A stretch of DNA of 64,000 nt from VBAS01 sp964444975 (GTDB lineage: Bacteria; Bacteroidota; Bacteroidia; Chitinophagales; Chitinophagaceae): the NCBI GenBank assembly GCA_964444975.1, contig CAYUJD010000008.1, positions 18,357 to 82,356 of the forward strand, in the 5' to 3' direction. The notes beneath the pieces were generated by a model. That model worked only from the letters and a program-made list of their open reading frames with translations, was not told the origin of the DNA and did no database searches. This document shows positions 7,452 through 16,606 of this stretch, piece by piece. Position 1 is the stretch's first letter; every line of letters starts with the position of its first letter. The position numbers were made by a program, and so were the translations under genes.

Positions 7452-9470
7452 TTATTTTAAAACAATGGCTGCAAGCGGGGGCAGATTCAGGGTTAGTTTG
7501 TACCATTTATGTTCTTTATCGGTTAGTTCACACCTCAATTCCCCCGGGTTATAAACGATTCCGGCACCCCAATATTTTACTGAGTCAGAATTGAAAATCT
7601 CCTTCGTAAATGCCTTGTTCTGAACGTAAATCTCCCAATTATTCCTTACAACCGGCGTCAGGTTCAGTACAATTAAAAGATCATCGGCTTTCTTTTTTCC
7701 TTTACGCCTGTAACTGATTACCGACTCAGCCCTGTGGTTCAGGTCCACCCATTCAAATCCATAAATGTTGAACTGATTCTGGTGAAGTGCAGGTTCATTT
7801 ACAAGAAGCCTGTTCAGGTCAGCTACACAATCTTTCAGCAGGCGGTGACTGTCGTATTGCAGCAAGTGCCAGTCGAGTTCCGATTTATAATTCCATTCGC
7901 TTGTTTGACCAAATTCGCCGCCCATAAATAATAATTTGGCACCAGGATGTGTCCACATATAGGTATAAAGGAGGCGCAGGTTGGCAAACTTCTGCCATTC
8001 ATCGCCGGGCATTTTATACAGCATGGGGCTTTTGCCATGTACCACTTCATCATGGCTTAGCGGCAGCATGAAATTTTCATCATAGTAATACATCATGCTG
8101 AATGAAAACTTATCCTGGTGAAACTGCCGGTAGATAGGATCTATTTTAAAATAATCGAGTGTATCGTGCATCCAGCCCATCATCCACTTCATGCCAAACC
8201 CCAGGCCGCCCTGCCAGGTAGGTTTGCTTACACCGGGCCAGTCGGTGGCTTCTTCAGCAATGGTTTGCACATCGGGAAAGTCGCGGTAAATAGTTTCGTT
8301 CAGGTCTTTTACAAATGCTATGGCCTCGAGGTTGCCATCGCCGCCAAATTCGTTGGGCTCCCACTGTCCGTGTTTTCTTGAGTAATTCAGTTTTAGCATG
8401 GATGAAACCGCATCCACACGGATGCCATCAATATGAAACACATCGAACCAGAACCTGGCACTACTGATTAAAAACGATTTTACTTCCCCTCTTTTATAAT
8501 TAAAAATATAGCTATTCCAGTCGGGGTGAAATCCCTTACGCATATCGGCATATTCAAAAGTATGCGTGCCATCGTACATAAACAGGCCATGGGAATCATA
8601 AGGGAAATGCGAAGGCACCCAGTCGAGAATCACCCCGATACCAGCCTGGTGAAATGCATCAATCAGTCGCATCAGGCCCTGCGGATCACCAAATCTTGAT
8701 GTGGCTGCAAAATAACCGGTGCATTGATAACCCCAGCTGCCATCGAAGGGATGCTCCATCACAGGCATGAACTCCACATGTGTAAATCCCATTTCCTTTA
8801 CATAAGGAACCAGCCGCTCCCGAATCTGGTCGTACGTATTGTACGACTCTTCATTGTTTTTATCAGGGCGCTGCCAGCTTGTTAGATGCACTTCATATAC
8901 GCTCCAGGGTGCATCCAGCGAATTGTGCTTTTTTCTGTGCCTCATCCATTCTTCGTCTTGCCATTCATAATACATATCCCAGGTGATGGAAGCGGTAAGC
9001 GGACGTTTTTCCCAGAAATTGGCAAACGGATCGCCTTTATCCTGCTCCCGTTTTTTATAACCCACAATATGATACTTGTAAACTTCACCAAGATTAAAGC
9101 CGGGAATAAACCCTTCCCAGATGCCGCTTTTGTCCCAGCGGGGATACAATTCGTGCCGGTGCTTTTGCCAGTCGTTGAAATTGCCAACCACGGAAACCGA
9201 TGTTGCATTCGGCGCCCATACACAGAAGTACATGCCCCACACATCATTTACCTGTATGGAATGCGAGCCGAATGTTTTATACAAAGTATAATGTGTGCCC
9301 TGCTGGAAGCTGGACACTTCTTCATCGGTCAGCAATGAGTAGTTCCACACGGGCTTTGTGATATCAACGAAATGCTGTTCTTCATACTTTTTCCGGGCGG
9401 GCTTTTTATTGGATTCTGCCAAACCTGTATTTTTCGCAGCCGCATCATGGGGTTTCTTTTTAGTACTCAT
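7452..9470 (-). CDS. glgB: 1,4-alpha-glucan branching enzyme (GH13)
   Basis: 672 residues. It creates alpha-1,6 branches in glycogen in the cytosol. An N-terminal CBM48/isoamylase-like domain (about 75-140, 'YFCVWAPNATSVSVVGNFND') precedes the GH13 barrel. Region I is 'DWVPSHFP' (283-290), the nucleophile Asp353 is in 'GIRVDAVSSM', the acid/base Glu406 in 'TIAEEATDW', and the transition-state His473-Asp474 in 'LSHDEVVHG'. The C-terminal alpha-amylase domain ends the protein. A Lys-rich, low-complexity N-terminal extension of about 30 residues precedes the first conserved block. It belongs with glgC and glgA but is separated from them by the RAYT unit. Confidence 0.96.
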   Translation of the reverse strand: MSTKKKPHDAAAKNTGLAESNKKPARKKYEEQHFVDITKPVWNYSLLTDEEVSSFQQGTHYTLYKTFGSHSIQVNDVWGMYFCVWAPNATSVSVVGNFNDWQKHRHELYPRWDKSGIWEGFIPGFNLGEVYKYHIVGYKKREQDKGDPFANFWEKRPLTASITWDMYYEWQDEEWMRHRKKHNSLDAPWSVYEVHLTSWQRPDKNNEESYNTYDQIRERLVPYVKEMGFTHVEFMPVMEHPFDGSWGYQCTGYFAATSRFGDPQGLMRLIDAFHQAGIGVILDWVPSHFPYDSHGLFMYDGTHTFEYADMRKGFHPDWNSYIFNYKRGEVKSFLISSARFWFDVFHIDGIRVDAVSSMLKLNYSRKHGQWEPNEFGGDGNLEAIAFVKDLNETIYRDFPDVQTIAEEATDWPGVSKPTWQGGLGFGMKWMMGWMHDTLDYFKIDPIYRQFHQDKFSFSMMYYYDENFMLPLSHDEVVHGKSPMLYKMPGDEWQKFANLRLLYTYMWTHPGAKLLFMGGEFGQTSEWNYKSELDWHLLQYDSHRLLKDCVADLNRLLVNEPALHQNQFNIYGFEWVDLNHRAESVISYRRKGKKKADDLLIVLNLTPVVRNNWEIYVQNKAFTKEIFNSDSVKYWGAGIVYNPGELRCELTDKEHKWYKLTLNLPPLAAIVLK

Positions 9471-9559
9471 ACTGTAAATTAAAAAGAAAAACTATTTATT
9501 TGGCAAAAAGAAAAACGAATCCCTTTAGGTTTACCGGACGACAACATAAAGTTTGAATT

Positions 9560-9613
9560 AAACCTATAAGGTTTGCCGGGTGGCAAAGGCATCGCTTCAA
9601 ACCTTATAGGTTT
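9560..9613. repeat. REP-like hairpin on the 5' side of the RAYT gene
   Basis: Two 16-bp perfectly complementary arms (aaacctataaggtttg at 9560-9575, complement at 9598-9613) enclose a loop containing the GC-rich word ccgggtggc. A degenerate half copy (cctttaggtttaccggacg) lies at about 9522-9540. It pairs with the downstream copy at 10264-10317. Confidence 0.85.
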
Positions 9614-9638
9614 TTTTAAAAAAAATGTAATTTACATC

Positions 9639-10259
9639 ATGCCTGATTATCACAAACAACTTATCCCCGGCCATTCTTATCACATCATCAGTCATGCAGT
9701 CGGAAATGAAAAACTTTTCAGGATAGATGATAACTACCGCTTTTCTCTTCAACGATATCAAAAACACGTTAACCCGGTAGTTGATACTTTTGCATTTTGT
9801 TTATTGCCAAACCACCTTCATTTTCTTGTCAGGGTTAAAGATTTCAATACTATTGCCCGGCATTTTTCTGAAAAAAAATACAATAAAGAATTTCATCCGG
9901 AGATTGTTTCGGATTTTATTATGGAACGATTTTCCAACTGGCTGAACAGTTATACAAAAGCATTTAATAAAATGTTTAACCGGAAAGGCGCCTTATTTAT
10001 TGATTATTTGCGTCGGGTAGAAGTGGAAGAGTCAACCCAATATACTTCAACCATTTTTTACATACATAAAAATGCAGTACATCATGAGTATTGTAATAAG
10101 ATAGAGGACTGGAAGTGGTCTTCATATCAGCTAATGCTAAGCCATGCAAAAACCTGGATTTGCAAAGATGAAATTCTGGAATGGTTTGGCGGAATTGAAC
10201 TATACAAACAGTTTCACCAGCAACCCATAGTTCCAAAAAATGCTGTTATTCTTGAATAG
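9639..10259 (+). CDS. REP-associated tyrosine transposase (RAYT, IS200-like Y1 HUH nuclease)
   Basis: 206 residues from the ATG at 9639; the frame is open further upstream but there runs through the REP hairpin. The HUH histidine pair is 'LPNHLHFLVRV'. The candidate nucleophile tyrosine is in 'FYIHKNAVHH', followed by the RAYT-typical 'DWKWSSYQ'. RAYTs are single-copy housekeeping-like relatives of IS200/IS605 transposases that nick REP hairpins. Here one REP-like hairpin lies directly upstream and one directly downstream, so the whole is a REPtron-like unit. It is inverted relative to the flanking glycogen genes, suggesting insertion between glgB and the GH13 gene. Confidence 0.92.
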   Translation: MPDYHKQLIPGHSYHIISHAVGNEKLFRIDDNYRFSLQRYQKHVNPVVDTFAFCLLPNHLHFLVRVKDFNTIARHFSEKKYNKEFHPEIVSDFIMERFSNWLNSYTKAFNKMFNRKGALFIDYLRRVEVEESTQYTSTIFYIHKNAVHHEYCNKIEDWKWSSYQLMLSHAKTWICKDEILEWFGGIELYKQFHQQPIVPKNAVILE

Positions 10260-10263
10260 AATA

Positions 10264-10317
10264 AAACCTATAAGGTTTGCCGGGCGGCAAATGCAGCGCT
10301 GCAAACCTTATAGGTTT
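10264..10317. repeat. REP-like hairpin on the 3' side of the RAYT gene
   Basis: A 17-bp perfect stem (aaacctataaggtttgc at 10264-10280, complement at 10301-10317) has a 20-base loop starting cgggcggcaa. It is nearly identical to the upstream copy at 9560-9613. It overlaps by two bases the stop codon of the convergent GH13 gene and may double as its terminator. Confidence 0.87.
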
Positions 10318-12196
10318 ATCGAAGCTCCATCACCAGCAGGTACTTCCCTCCCAGCGTCAGTGTAGGTTCAAGAGTAAAAACATTTCCCGTGGCCACATCG
10401 TACGCTTTTGTAAAATCTTTCATTCTTTCCTGAAATCTTGATAAGTCGATGGTGGATGCCGATGCGTTTGTATTCATTACACACATCACGGTTTGCTTAT
10501 CGTCATAGCGGAAATAAACATACACGCCGTTTTGCGGCAGGTACTGCATCAGCTTACCGGCTTTAATAGCGGATGAACTTTTGCGGAAGTTGGCAAAGGT
10601 TTTTATGTAATTGAACGCTTCGTTTTCCTGCGCTGTTCGTCCTGCCGCTTCAAATTTATTCACCGGGTCGCCGGGCCAGCCGCCGGGAAAATCCCTTCTT
10701 ACTTCCGCATCGCTGGGATTTTTATAATTCTTCATCAGAATTTCATCGCCGTAATAAATTTGAGGAATGCCACGCATTGTCAGCAGCAACGCCATCCCCA
10801 TTTTAAACTTCGCCAAATCTTCCCCCACTACGGAACAAAACCTGTCCAGGTCATGATTGTCCAGGAAGATACAGTTGCGCATCGGGTTTTTGTAAAGCAG
10901 GTCCTGCGCCAGCACCTGGTAAAGCCTGTTTACACCCTCATTCCATCCGTAAGGCTGGTTCATAGCATCAAGTGCTGCAAACAGAAATGGAAAATCAGTT
11001 ACACCCTGGCAATTGTGTTTAAAAGGAGCATTGATATTGTTCTGGCAGAAATAAGCGCTGTTGGTTACGCTTTGTACCCAGGCTTCGCCAAACACGGTGA
11101 GCTTTGGAAATTCTTTCAGCAAAGCATCATTTACTTTATTCAGAAAAACCGGGTCGCTGTAGAAATAAGTGTCCACCCGCCAGCCGTCAATGCCAAATTC
11201 TTCGGTAGCCCAGATGGCATACTGGATAAGAAAATTGGAAACATAGGGATTGCGCTGGTTCAGGTCAACGAGGAAAGGAGTAAACCAGCCATCAACCGAA
11301 ATTTTTTTATCAATAACCGAGGCATAAGGATCCACCAGCGGCTGGTCTTTGTATGATGTGTTGGTGTATGCCGGCCATTGATTCACCCAATCCTTCATGG
11401 GAAGATCACGAAACGACCAATGATCGTTGCCAATATGATTGTACACGGCGTCCTGGATAATCTTCATTCCTTTTGCATGGGCAGCATCCACCAGTTTTTT
11501 ATAGGCTTCATTTCCTCCTAATCTTCTGTCAACCTGGTACTGGTTGGTAAACGCATAACCATGATAAGTGCTGCGGCTCACTCCGCCCTCCTGGGTGCGG
11601 CTCATATCATTTTCCACCACCGGTGTCATCCAGATAGCGGTGACGCCCAGATCTTGCAGGTAGTCGAGATGATTTTGCACACCCAGCAAATCGCCGCCGT
11701 GCCGGTCGAAAGGATTGTTGCGATTATGACCCGTGTCACGCATGTCAGCAATAAAATCATTCGATGGGTCGCCATTGCTGAAGCGGTCGGGCATGATGAG
11801 GTAAATGAGGTCTTCGGAAGTTACGCCTTTAATTCTTGTTTTGCTGTTTTGGGGGTTACGGGGTTTTAGCTCGTATTCAAAAATTTTGAACGGAATCGCT
11901 TCCGGCGATTGCAGGTTGTCAATGCGGAATTTTATTTTTCCCGGTTTGGCTGCGGCACTTATCTGCAGGTCAATAAAAACATAGTTGGGATTCTCGGCTT
12001 TGGTTTGCTTCAGAAGTTTTACACCCGGATAAGGTATCATTGAAATTCTTTCCTGCCCCACCCTATCCCGGTGGATCATCAGCTGCAGGTTTTGGTTTTT
12101 CATGCCCACCCACCAGTGCGTGGGATAAACATCCTGGGCAAATAAGGAATAAAGAACAAGGAAAAAGGAATAGAGAACAAGGAGAAATTTTTTCAT
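10316..12196 (-). CDS. Secreted neopullulanase/cyclomaltodextrinase-like GH13 enzyme (SusA-like)
   Basis: 626 residues with a signal peptide (about 1-20). Residues about 24-110 form a cyclomaltodextrinase N-terminal domain ('THWWVGMKNQNLQLMIHRD'). The GH13 barrel follows: region I 'DAVYNH' (249-254), nucleophile Asp342 in 'GIDGWRVDTYF', acid/base Glu371 in 'FGEAW', and His448-Asp449 in 'FLDNHD'. A C-terminal beta domain ends the protein. It likely hydrolyses pullulan, cyclodextrins or maltodextrins in the periplasm, like Bacteroides SusA. It is 11 bases downstream of the sugar transporter, so probably co-transcribed. The signal-peptide region is encoded by a duplicated purine/T-rich repeat. 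Confidence 0.92.
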   Translation of the reverse strand: MKKFLLVLYSFFLVLYSLFAQDVYPTHWWVGMKNQNLQLMIHRDRVGQERISMIPYPGVKLLKQTKAENPNYVFIDLQISAAAKPGKIKFRIDNLQSPEAIPFKIFEYELKPRNPQNSKTRIKGVTSEDLIYLIMPDRFSNGDPSNDFIADMRDTGHNRNNPFDRHGGDLLGVQNHLDYLQDLGVTAIWMTPVVENDMSRTQEGGVSRSTYHGYAFTNQYQVDRRLGGNEAYKKLVDAAHAKGMKIIQDAVYNHIGNDHWSFRDLPMKDWVNQWPAYTNTSYKDQPLVDPYASVIDKKISVDGWFTPFLVDLNQRNPYVSNFLIQYAIWATEEFGIDGWRVDTYFYSDPVFLNKVNDALLKEFPKLTVFGEAWVQSVTNSAYFCQNNINAPFKHNCQGVTDFPFLFAALDAMNQPYGWNEGVNRLYQVLAQDLLYKNPMRNCIFLDNHDLDRFCSVVGEDLAKFKMGMALLLTMRGIPQIYYGDEILMKNYKNPSDAEVRRDFPGGWPGDPVNKFEAAGRTAQENEAFNYIKTFANFRKSSSAIKAGKLMQYLPQNGVYVYFRYDDKQTVMCVMNTNASASTIDLSRFQERMKDFTKAYDVATGNVFTLEPTLTLGGKYLLVMELR

Positions 12197-12207
12197 AGCG
12201 ATTCATT

Positions 12208-13590
12208 TTAAACAGAACGTTGTTCAAGAATTTCCATTTCTGCAGTAGTCGTCTCATCAGTTTTGCCAAGCTTTTTTTCTTTTATGAAAAAGAAACAAAT
12301 AAGAGCTGCCAGAATCATCAGGTAGCCGCCCACCTGTACGGCAAGCATGCGGTCATTGTTCAGCATATGATTCATCACCCATTTAAAACCGAGTGAAGCA
12401 ATGATTTCGGGCAAAACAATAAAGAAATTAAATATGCCCATATAAATTCCAATCTTGCTGGCCGGCAATACGCCACTCAGCATGGCGTAAGGCATTGATA
12501 AAATGCTTGCCCATGCAATTCCCACGCCTGTCATACATCCGAACAGCATGTACTTATTGGTTACAAAAGCTACTGTTATAAGACCTGCTGCCCCGGCAAG
12601 CAAACAAATTGAGTGAGTCAATTTCCTCCCAAGCCTGTCGGCAATGAAAGGAAGAATGAAGGCAAATGCAAAAGTGACTACATTGTAATAAGACAATGTA
12701 AGCCCGGCAAAATCTCTGCCGTCACCAAAGGCGGATTCGGTATCGGATTTAGCTCCAAATACATTGTAAGCAACCGCCACCGAATAATAAAACCACATAA
12801 GGAATAAACCCGGCCATGTAAAAAACTGAACAAGGGCAATAATGCGCATACGTGGTGGCATGTTGGCGATAGCAGAAAAAATTTCCCGAACACCCCCCCC
12901 AAATCCCTTACGGCTCTCCTTCACTTTTTCTTTATACCCACTATCGGAAGGCGGATATTCTTTTGAAGTAAAAACCGTATAAAGCACAGCGGACAAAAAG
13001 AAAAAAGCGCCGATATAAAAAGAGAATTTCACATTATCAGCAATGATCCCTTCTGCAGCGGTATTTTTCAAACTAAACCAGTTGCGCATCAACCACGGCA
13101 AGGCAGATGCAATGCTGCCGCCAAGTCCTATCATCAGGCTTTGCATTATAAAACCGCGGTTGAGTTGGCTGTCGGGTAATTTATCGGCAACAAAAGCACG
13201 GAAGGGTTCCATGGCCACATTACCGAAAGTGTCGAGTACCCACAATAAACCGGCTGCCATCCATAACACAGGACTGTGCGGCATAAAGACAAGAGCCATG
13301 GAACTTAATACTGCTCCGATAAAAAAATAGGGTCTTCTTCTCCCCCACGTTGGGTGCCAGGTTCTGTCGCTCAGGTAACCCACAATAGGCTGAACTATCA
13401 AACCAGTCAATGGAGCTGCTAAAAAAAGAAGCGGTATTTCATCAGGATTGGCGCCCAGCACATCGTATATCGGTCCCATGTTAGCCCGTTGCAAATCCCA
13501 ACCAAACTGAATACCAAAGAAACCAACACTCATGTTGATGATTTCAGAAATTCTGAGTTTTGGCTTTGCACCTGTATAAGCAGTTGACAT
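12208..13590 (-). CDS. SLC45/GPH-type MFS sugar (maltose) transporter
   Basis: 460 residues with about 12 hydrophobic segments. The N-terminal 'NMSVGFFGIQFGWDLQRANM' and 'GYLSDRTWHPTWGRRRPYF' (an MFS loop 2-3 signature, D-R-T-x-x-x-x-GRRRP) are typical of the SLC45-like inner-membrane sugar importers found in Bacteroidota starch/maltose loci. It probably brings maltose or maltodextrins released by the neighbouring GH13 enzyme into the cytosol, by proton symport. It lies between glgC (157-base spacer) and the GH13 gene (11-base gap). Specificity is inferred from context. Confidence 0.88.
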   Translation of the reverse strand: MSTAYTGAKPKLRISEIINMSVGFFGIQFGWDLQRANMGPIYDVLGANPDEIPLLFLAAPLTGLIVQPIVGYLSDRTWHPTWGRRRPYFFIGAVLSSMALVFMPHSPVLWMAAGLLWVLDTFGNVAMEPFRAFVADKLPDSQLNRGFIMQSLMIGLGGSIASALPWLMRNWFSLKNTAAEGIIADNVKFSFYIGAFFFLSAVLYTVFTSKEYPPSDSGYKEKVKESRKGFGGGVREIFSAIANMPPRMRIIALVQFFTWPGLFLMWFYYSVAVAYNVFGAKSDTESAFGDGRDFAGLTLSYYNVVTFAFAFILPFIADRLGRKLTHSICLLAGAAGLITVAFVTNKYMLFGCMTGVGIAWASILSMPYAMLSGVLPASKIGIYMGIFNFFIVLPEIIASLGFKWVMNHMLNNDRMLAVQVGGYLMILAALICFFFIKEKKLGKTDETTTAEMEILEQRSV

Positions 13591-13620
13591 AACAATCGTA
13601 TAAAATTATTTCGGAAGATA

Positions 13621-13731
13621 AGAAGAAATCAGAAGCGAGAAGTCAGAAGTCGGAAGTCAGAAGATGCAAGTCCGGTATTGAAACTACAAATTTTAAAATT
13701 ACACATCCGACATCCGACATCCGACATCCAA
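13621..13731. repeat. Short-period degenerate tandem repeats in the spacer
   Basis: The spacer between glgC and the transporter holds gaagtcagaagtcggaag-type words (about 13621-13665), then four near-tandem copies of the 7-mer acatccg (13703-13731). No ORF or hairpin terminator is visible. Similar words recur in spacers at about 38870 and 48400-48490. Confidence 0.7.
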
Positions 13732-13747
13732 CCTCAGTCCTCACGCT

Positions 13748-15043
13748 TCAGCTGATTACATATCCGTTGGGTATGATGGCCCCCTTCTTTACTACTACTA
13801 TCCCGTCTTTCACTGTATAGAGCGAGTGATCTTTGTTTTCAAGATGTGGACCACCATTGATGCGTACATCATCGCCGATGCGAACATTTTTATCAATGAT
13901 GGCATTGCGGATATAACAGCGGTTGCCGATGCCCAGCAGCGGGATGCCTCTGTCCTTTGCCTGGTTTATTTCGGCCAGGGTTTCATAATAATCGCTGCCC
14001 ATCATGTAAGTGCTCACCAGCGTGGTGCCATGCTCCACTCGGGAGCGGATACCGATAACTGAGTTTTCAATCCGGGATGCATTGATGATGGAACCTTCGG
14101 CGACCAGCGTTTTTTCCAGGGTGGTGCCGCTGATTTTTGCCGGCGGCAGCATCCGGCTGCGTGTATAAATAGTCTGGTCGCTGTCGAAAAGATTAAACTG
14201 CGGAATATCTTTTGTCAGATCAAGATTGGCCTCAAAAAAGGAATGAATATTCCCGATATCAGTCCAGTAACCGATGTACTGGTAGCTGGCCACCTTGTAT
14301 TTTTTTATAGATTGAGGAATGATTTCCTTGCCAAAGTCGGTGGCATCTTTAAATTCATTTTGCAAAAAAGAAAACAGCAGGTTGCGGTTGAAAATATATA
14401 TGCCCATCGAGGCCAGGTAATTTCTTCCTGCATTTTTCATTTCATCACCGGTATCGCTCACCCATTCGGGCAGCAGTTCCTTGTTGGGTTTTTCAATAAA
14501 AGCGGTAATCAATCCTTCAGCTGATCTCAGAATTCCGAACTCCGGCGCTTCCCGTTCGCCTACCGGGATGGTGGCTACTGAAATATCAGCGCCAAGATTT
14601 TTATGATTATCGAGCATCTCGGCAAAATTCATCTGGTAAAGCTGGTCGCCGGAAAGAATCAGGATGTATTCACTCTCGAAAGGTTCAATGTGCCTTAACC
14701 CCTGCCTCACCGCATCGGCAGTACCCTGGAACCAGGTTGGATTATCAGGAGTTTGCTCGGCAGCCAGTATATCAACAAAAGCCCTGCTGAAGGCGCTGAA
14801 GTGATAGGTGTTTTTAATATGCCGGTTGAGAGAGGCCGAGTTGAACTGGGTTAATACAAACATTCTGCCAATGCCGTTGTTCAGGCAATTGGAAATAGGA
14901 ATATCCACCAGGCGATACTTACCTGCTATCGGCACAGCCGGTTTGCTACGGCTGGCAGTAAGCGGGTAAAGCCGTGTGCCGGCTCCGCCGCCGAGTATCA
15001 CGCTGAGAATCTCTTTTGAGTGGGTAATAGTTCTGATTGCCAT
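13748..15043 (-). CDS. glgC: Glucose-1-phosphate adenylyltransferase (ADP-glucose pyrophosphorylase)
   Basis: 431 residues. It makes ADP-glucose from ATP and glucose-1-phosphate, the committed step of bacterial glycogen synthesis. The nucleotide-binding signature 'ILGGGAGTRLYPLTASRSKP' starts near residue 16, followed by 'VPIAGKYRLVDIPISNCLNN' and the substrate motif 'FGILRSAEGLITAFIEKP'. The C-terminal part is a left-handed beta-helix ('AIIDKNVRIGDDVRINGGPH'). It is 14 bases downstream of glgA, so an operon is expected. The length is normal. Confidence 0.96.
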   Translation of the reverse strand: MAIRTITHSKEILSVILGGGAGTRLYPLTASRSKPAVPIAGKYRLVDIPISNCLNNGIGRMFVLTQFNSASLNRHIKNTYHFSAFSRAFVDILAAEQTPDNPTWFQGTADAVRQGLRHIEPFESEYILILSGDQLYQMNFAEMLDNHKNLGADISVATIPVGEREAPEFGILRSAEGLITAFIEKPNKELLPEWVSDTGDEMKNAGRNYLASMGIYIFNRNLLFSFLQNEFKDATDFGKEIIPQSIKKYKVASYQYIGYWTDIGNIHSFFEANLDLTKDIPQFNLFDSDQTIYTRSRMLPPAKISGTTLEKTLVAEGSIINASRIENSVIGIRSRVEHGTTLVSTYMMGSDYYETLAEINQAKDRGIPLLGIGNRCYIRNAIIDKNVRIGDDVRINGGPHLENKDHSLYTVKDGIVVVKKGAIIPNGYVIS

Positions 15044-15057
15044 AGGTAGTTTATTGT

Positions 15058-16476
15058 TTATTTCAACGACTCATATAAAGATATGTATTGTTGTGCAGAA
15101 CTTTCCCAGGAATGGTCAATGCCCATCATAAAATTTATCATGTCGTGCAGCTGTTCTTTTTTGTGATAATAAAGATCAATGGCGCGGCCCACGGAATACG
15201 TAATGTCCCAGACAGAGGGATGCTCAAACCGAATTCCAAAACCGCCGGCATCGCCAAAGTCAACCACCGTATCTTTTAATCCGCCTACACTTCTTACCAT
15301 GGGCACCGTGCCATAGCGAAGTGCATAAAGTTGATTCAGGCCGCAGGGCTCCACGCGGCTGGGCATCAAAAGAAAATCGGCGCCGGCATACAGCAGGTGA
15401 CTCAGCGGTTCGCTATACCCAATGTAAGTATTAATGAATCCATTCAGCTGGTGCTTTACATGTTCCAGCCTGCTTTCCACTTCCGGTTCACCGGAGCCCA
15501 ATATTAAAAAATTGCAATTGCCATGATGCTGGTATACCGATGCGGCAATAGCATCAGGCAGTACATCGGCAGCCTTTTCACCCACCAGCCGGCCGATGAA
15601 AGTAATGAGTGGTTTTTCTTCATCAAGCCCAAACTGTTTGCAGAGTTCTTTTTTATTTTTCCGCTTGCCTTTATCTGCCGTTTCTATTGAATAATTTTTT
15701 GCAAGAAAATTATCCGTTTCAGGATTCCACACTTCATTATCTATTCCGTTCAGTATGCCGCTGCATTTTCCTTTTTCATATTCAAACAGCGCTTCCAGCC
15801 CGTTGGCTGAGTGGCGCAGCTCATCCATGTAGCTCTCACTTACTGTGTTTACTTTCCAGGCACACCTGATGCCTGAAGCCAGCGGGTTGATGGTTTTGTT
15901 CCATTCCAGCAATCCCCATTTCCATGTATCGTAGGCCGGCAGGTAATGGCTTTTATCCCAACCCATCCAGCCCTGGTACTGTGCATTGTGTATGGTAAGC
16001 ACCGTAGGTATTTGGCTTAAATGATTACAAGCATAACAGTATTTTATCATGAAAGGGATGAGCGCTGCCTGGTGGTCATGCACATGAATGATATCCGGTG
16101 AATGCTGCCATTTGCTGAGCCAGTCGCATACTGCAACCTGGAATGCAGTGAAGCGTTCGGTATCGTCGTCGTAGCCATAAATTTTTTCGCGGTCGAGCAG
16201 GCCGTTGATGTCAACCAGGAAAAGATCGAAACCGAGCTTATTGGTTTTTTCTTTTATGACACTGTAATGAAACCAGCGGGGACCGAGATATTGTCCGCCT
16301 TCATGCACCAGTTCCCATTCGTTGCTGAAAAGAAATTTTGTACGGTACATGGGCATGATTACTTTGGCCACGTGGCCCAGTTTGTTCTGGTATTTGGGTA
16401 AGGCACCTGCCACATCGCCCAGGCCGCCGGCTTTGGCTACAGGATAACATTCGGCTGAAACATGAATTATTTCCAT
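15058..16476 (-). CDS. glgA: Glycogen synthase (GT5)
   Basis: 472 residues. It transfers glucose from ADP-glucose to the growing alpha-1,4-glucan. The ADP-glucose-binding motif KAGGLGDV (from Lys15) is present, as are 'DIIHVHDHQAALIPFM', the GT-B C-terminal region 'LITFIGRLVGEKAADVLPDA' and 'MPSRVEPCGLNQLYALRYG' with the conserved Glu. It is first in the minus-strand glycogen run and divergent from the FucP-type transporter at 16607; the 130-base spacer presumably holds both promoters. Confidence 0.96.
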   Translation of the reverse strand: MEIIHVSAECYPVAKAGGLGDVAGALPKYQNKLGHVAKVIMPMYRTKFLFSNEWELVHEGGQYLGPRWFHYSVIKEKTNKLGFDLFLVDINGLLDREKIYGYDDDTERFTAFQVAVCDWLSKWQHSPDIIHVHDHQAALIPFMIKYCYACNHLSQIPTVLTIHNAQYQGWMGWDKSHYLPAYDTWKWGLLEWNKTINPLASGIRCAWKVNTVSESYMDELRHSANGLEALFEYEKGKCSGILNGIDNEVWNPETDNFLAKNYSIETADKGKRKNKKELCKQFGLDEEKPLITFIGRLVGEKAADVLPDAIAASVYQHHGNCNFLILGSGEPEVESRLEHVKHQLNGFINTYIGYSEPLSHLLYAGADFLLMPSRVEPCGLNQLYALRYGTVPMVRSVGGLKDTVVDFGDAGGFGIRFEHPSVWDITYSVGRAIDLYYHKKEQLHDMINFMMGIDHSWESSAQQYISLYESLK

Positions 16477-16606
16477 GGAGTGCTAACAGGTGTTGTGAAC
16501 AGGAATATTATTCAAAATAAGTTGTTTTTATGAAAGGAAATAGTGCCATATAAAAATTTTTGCTTTCAAAAATTCTTTACTTTCATCGCTGAATAAAACG
16601 ATTGTT

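Noticed and set aside
13703..13731. Tandem acatccg repeats as a possible CRISPR array
   Set aside because: Period is 7 bases with no spacers and no cas genes nearby.
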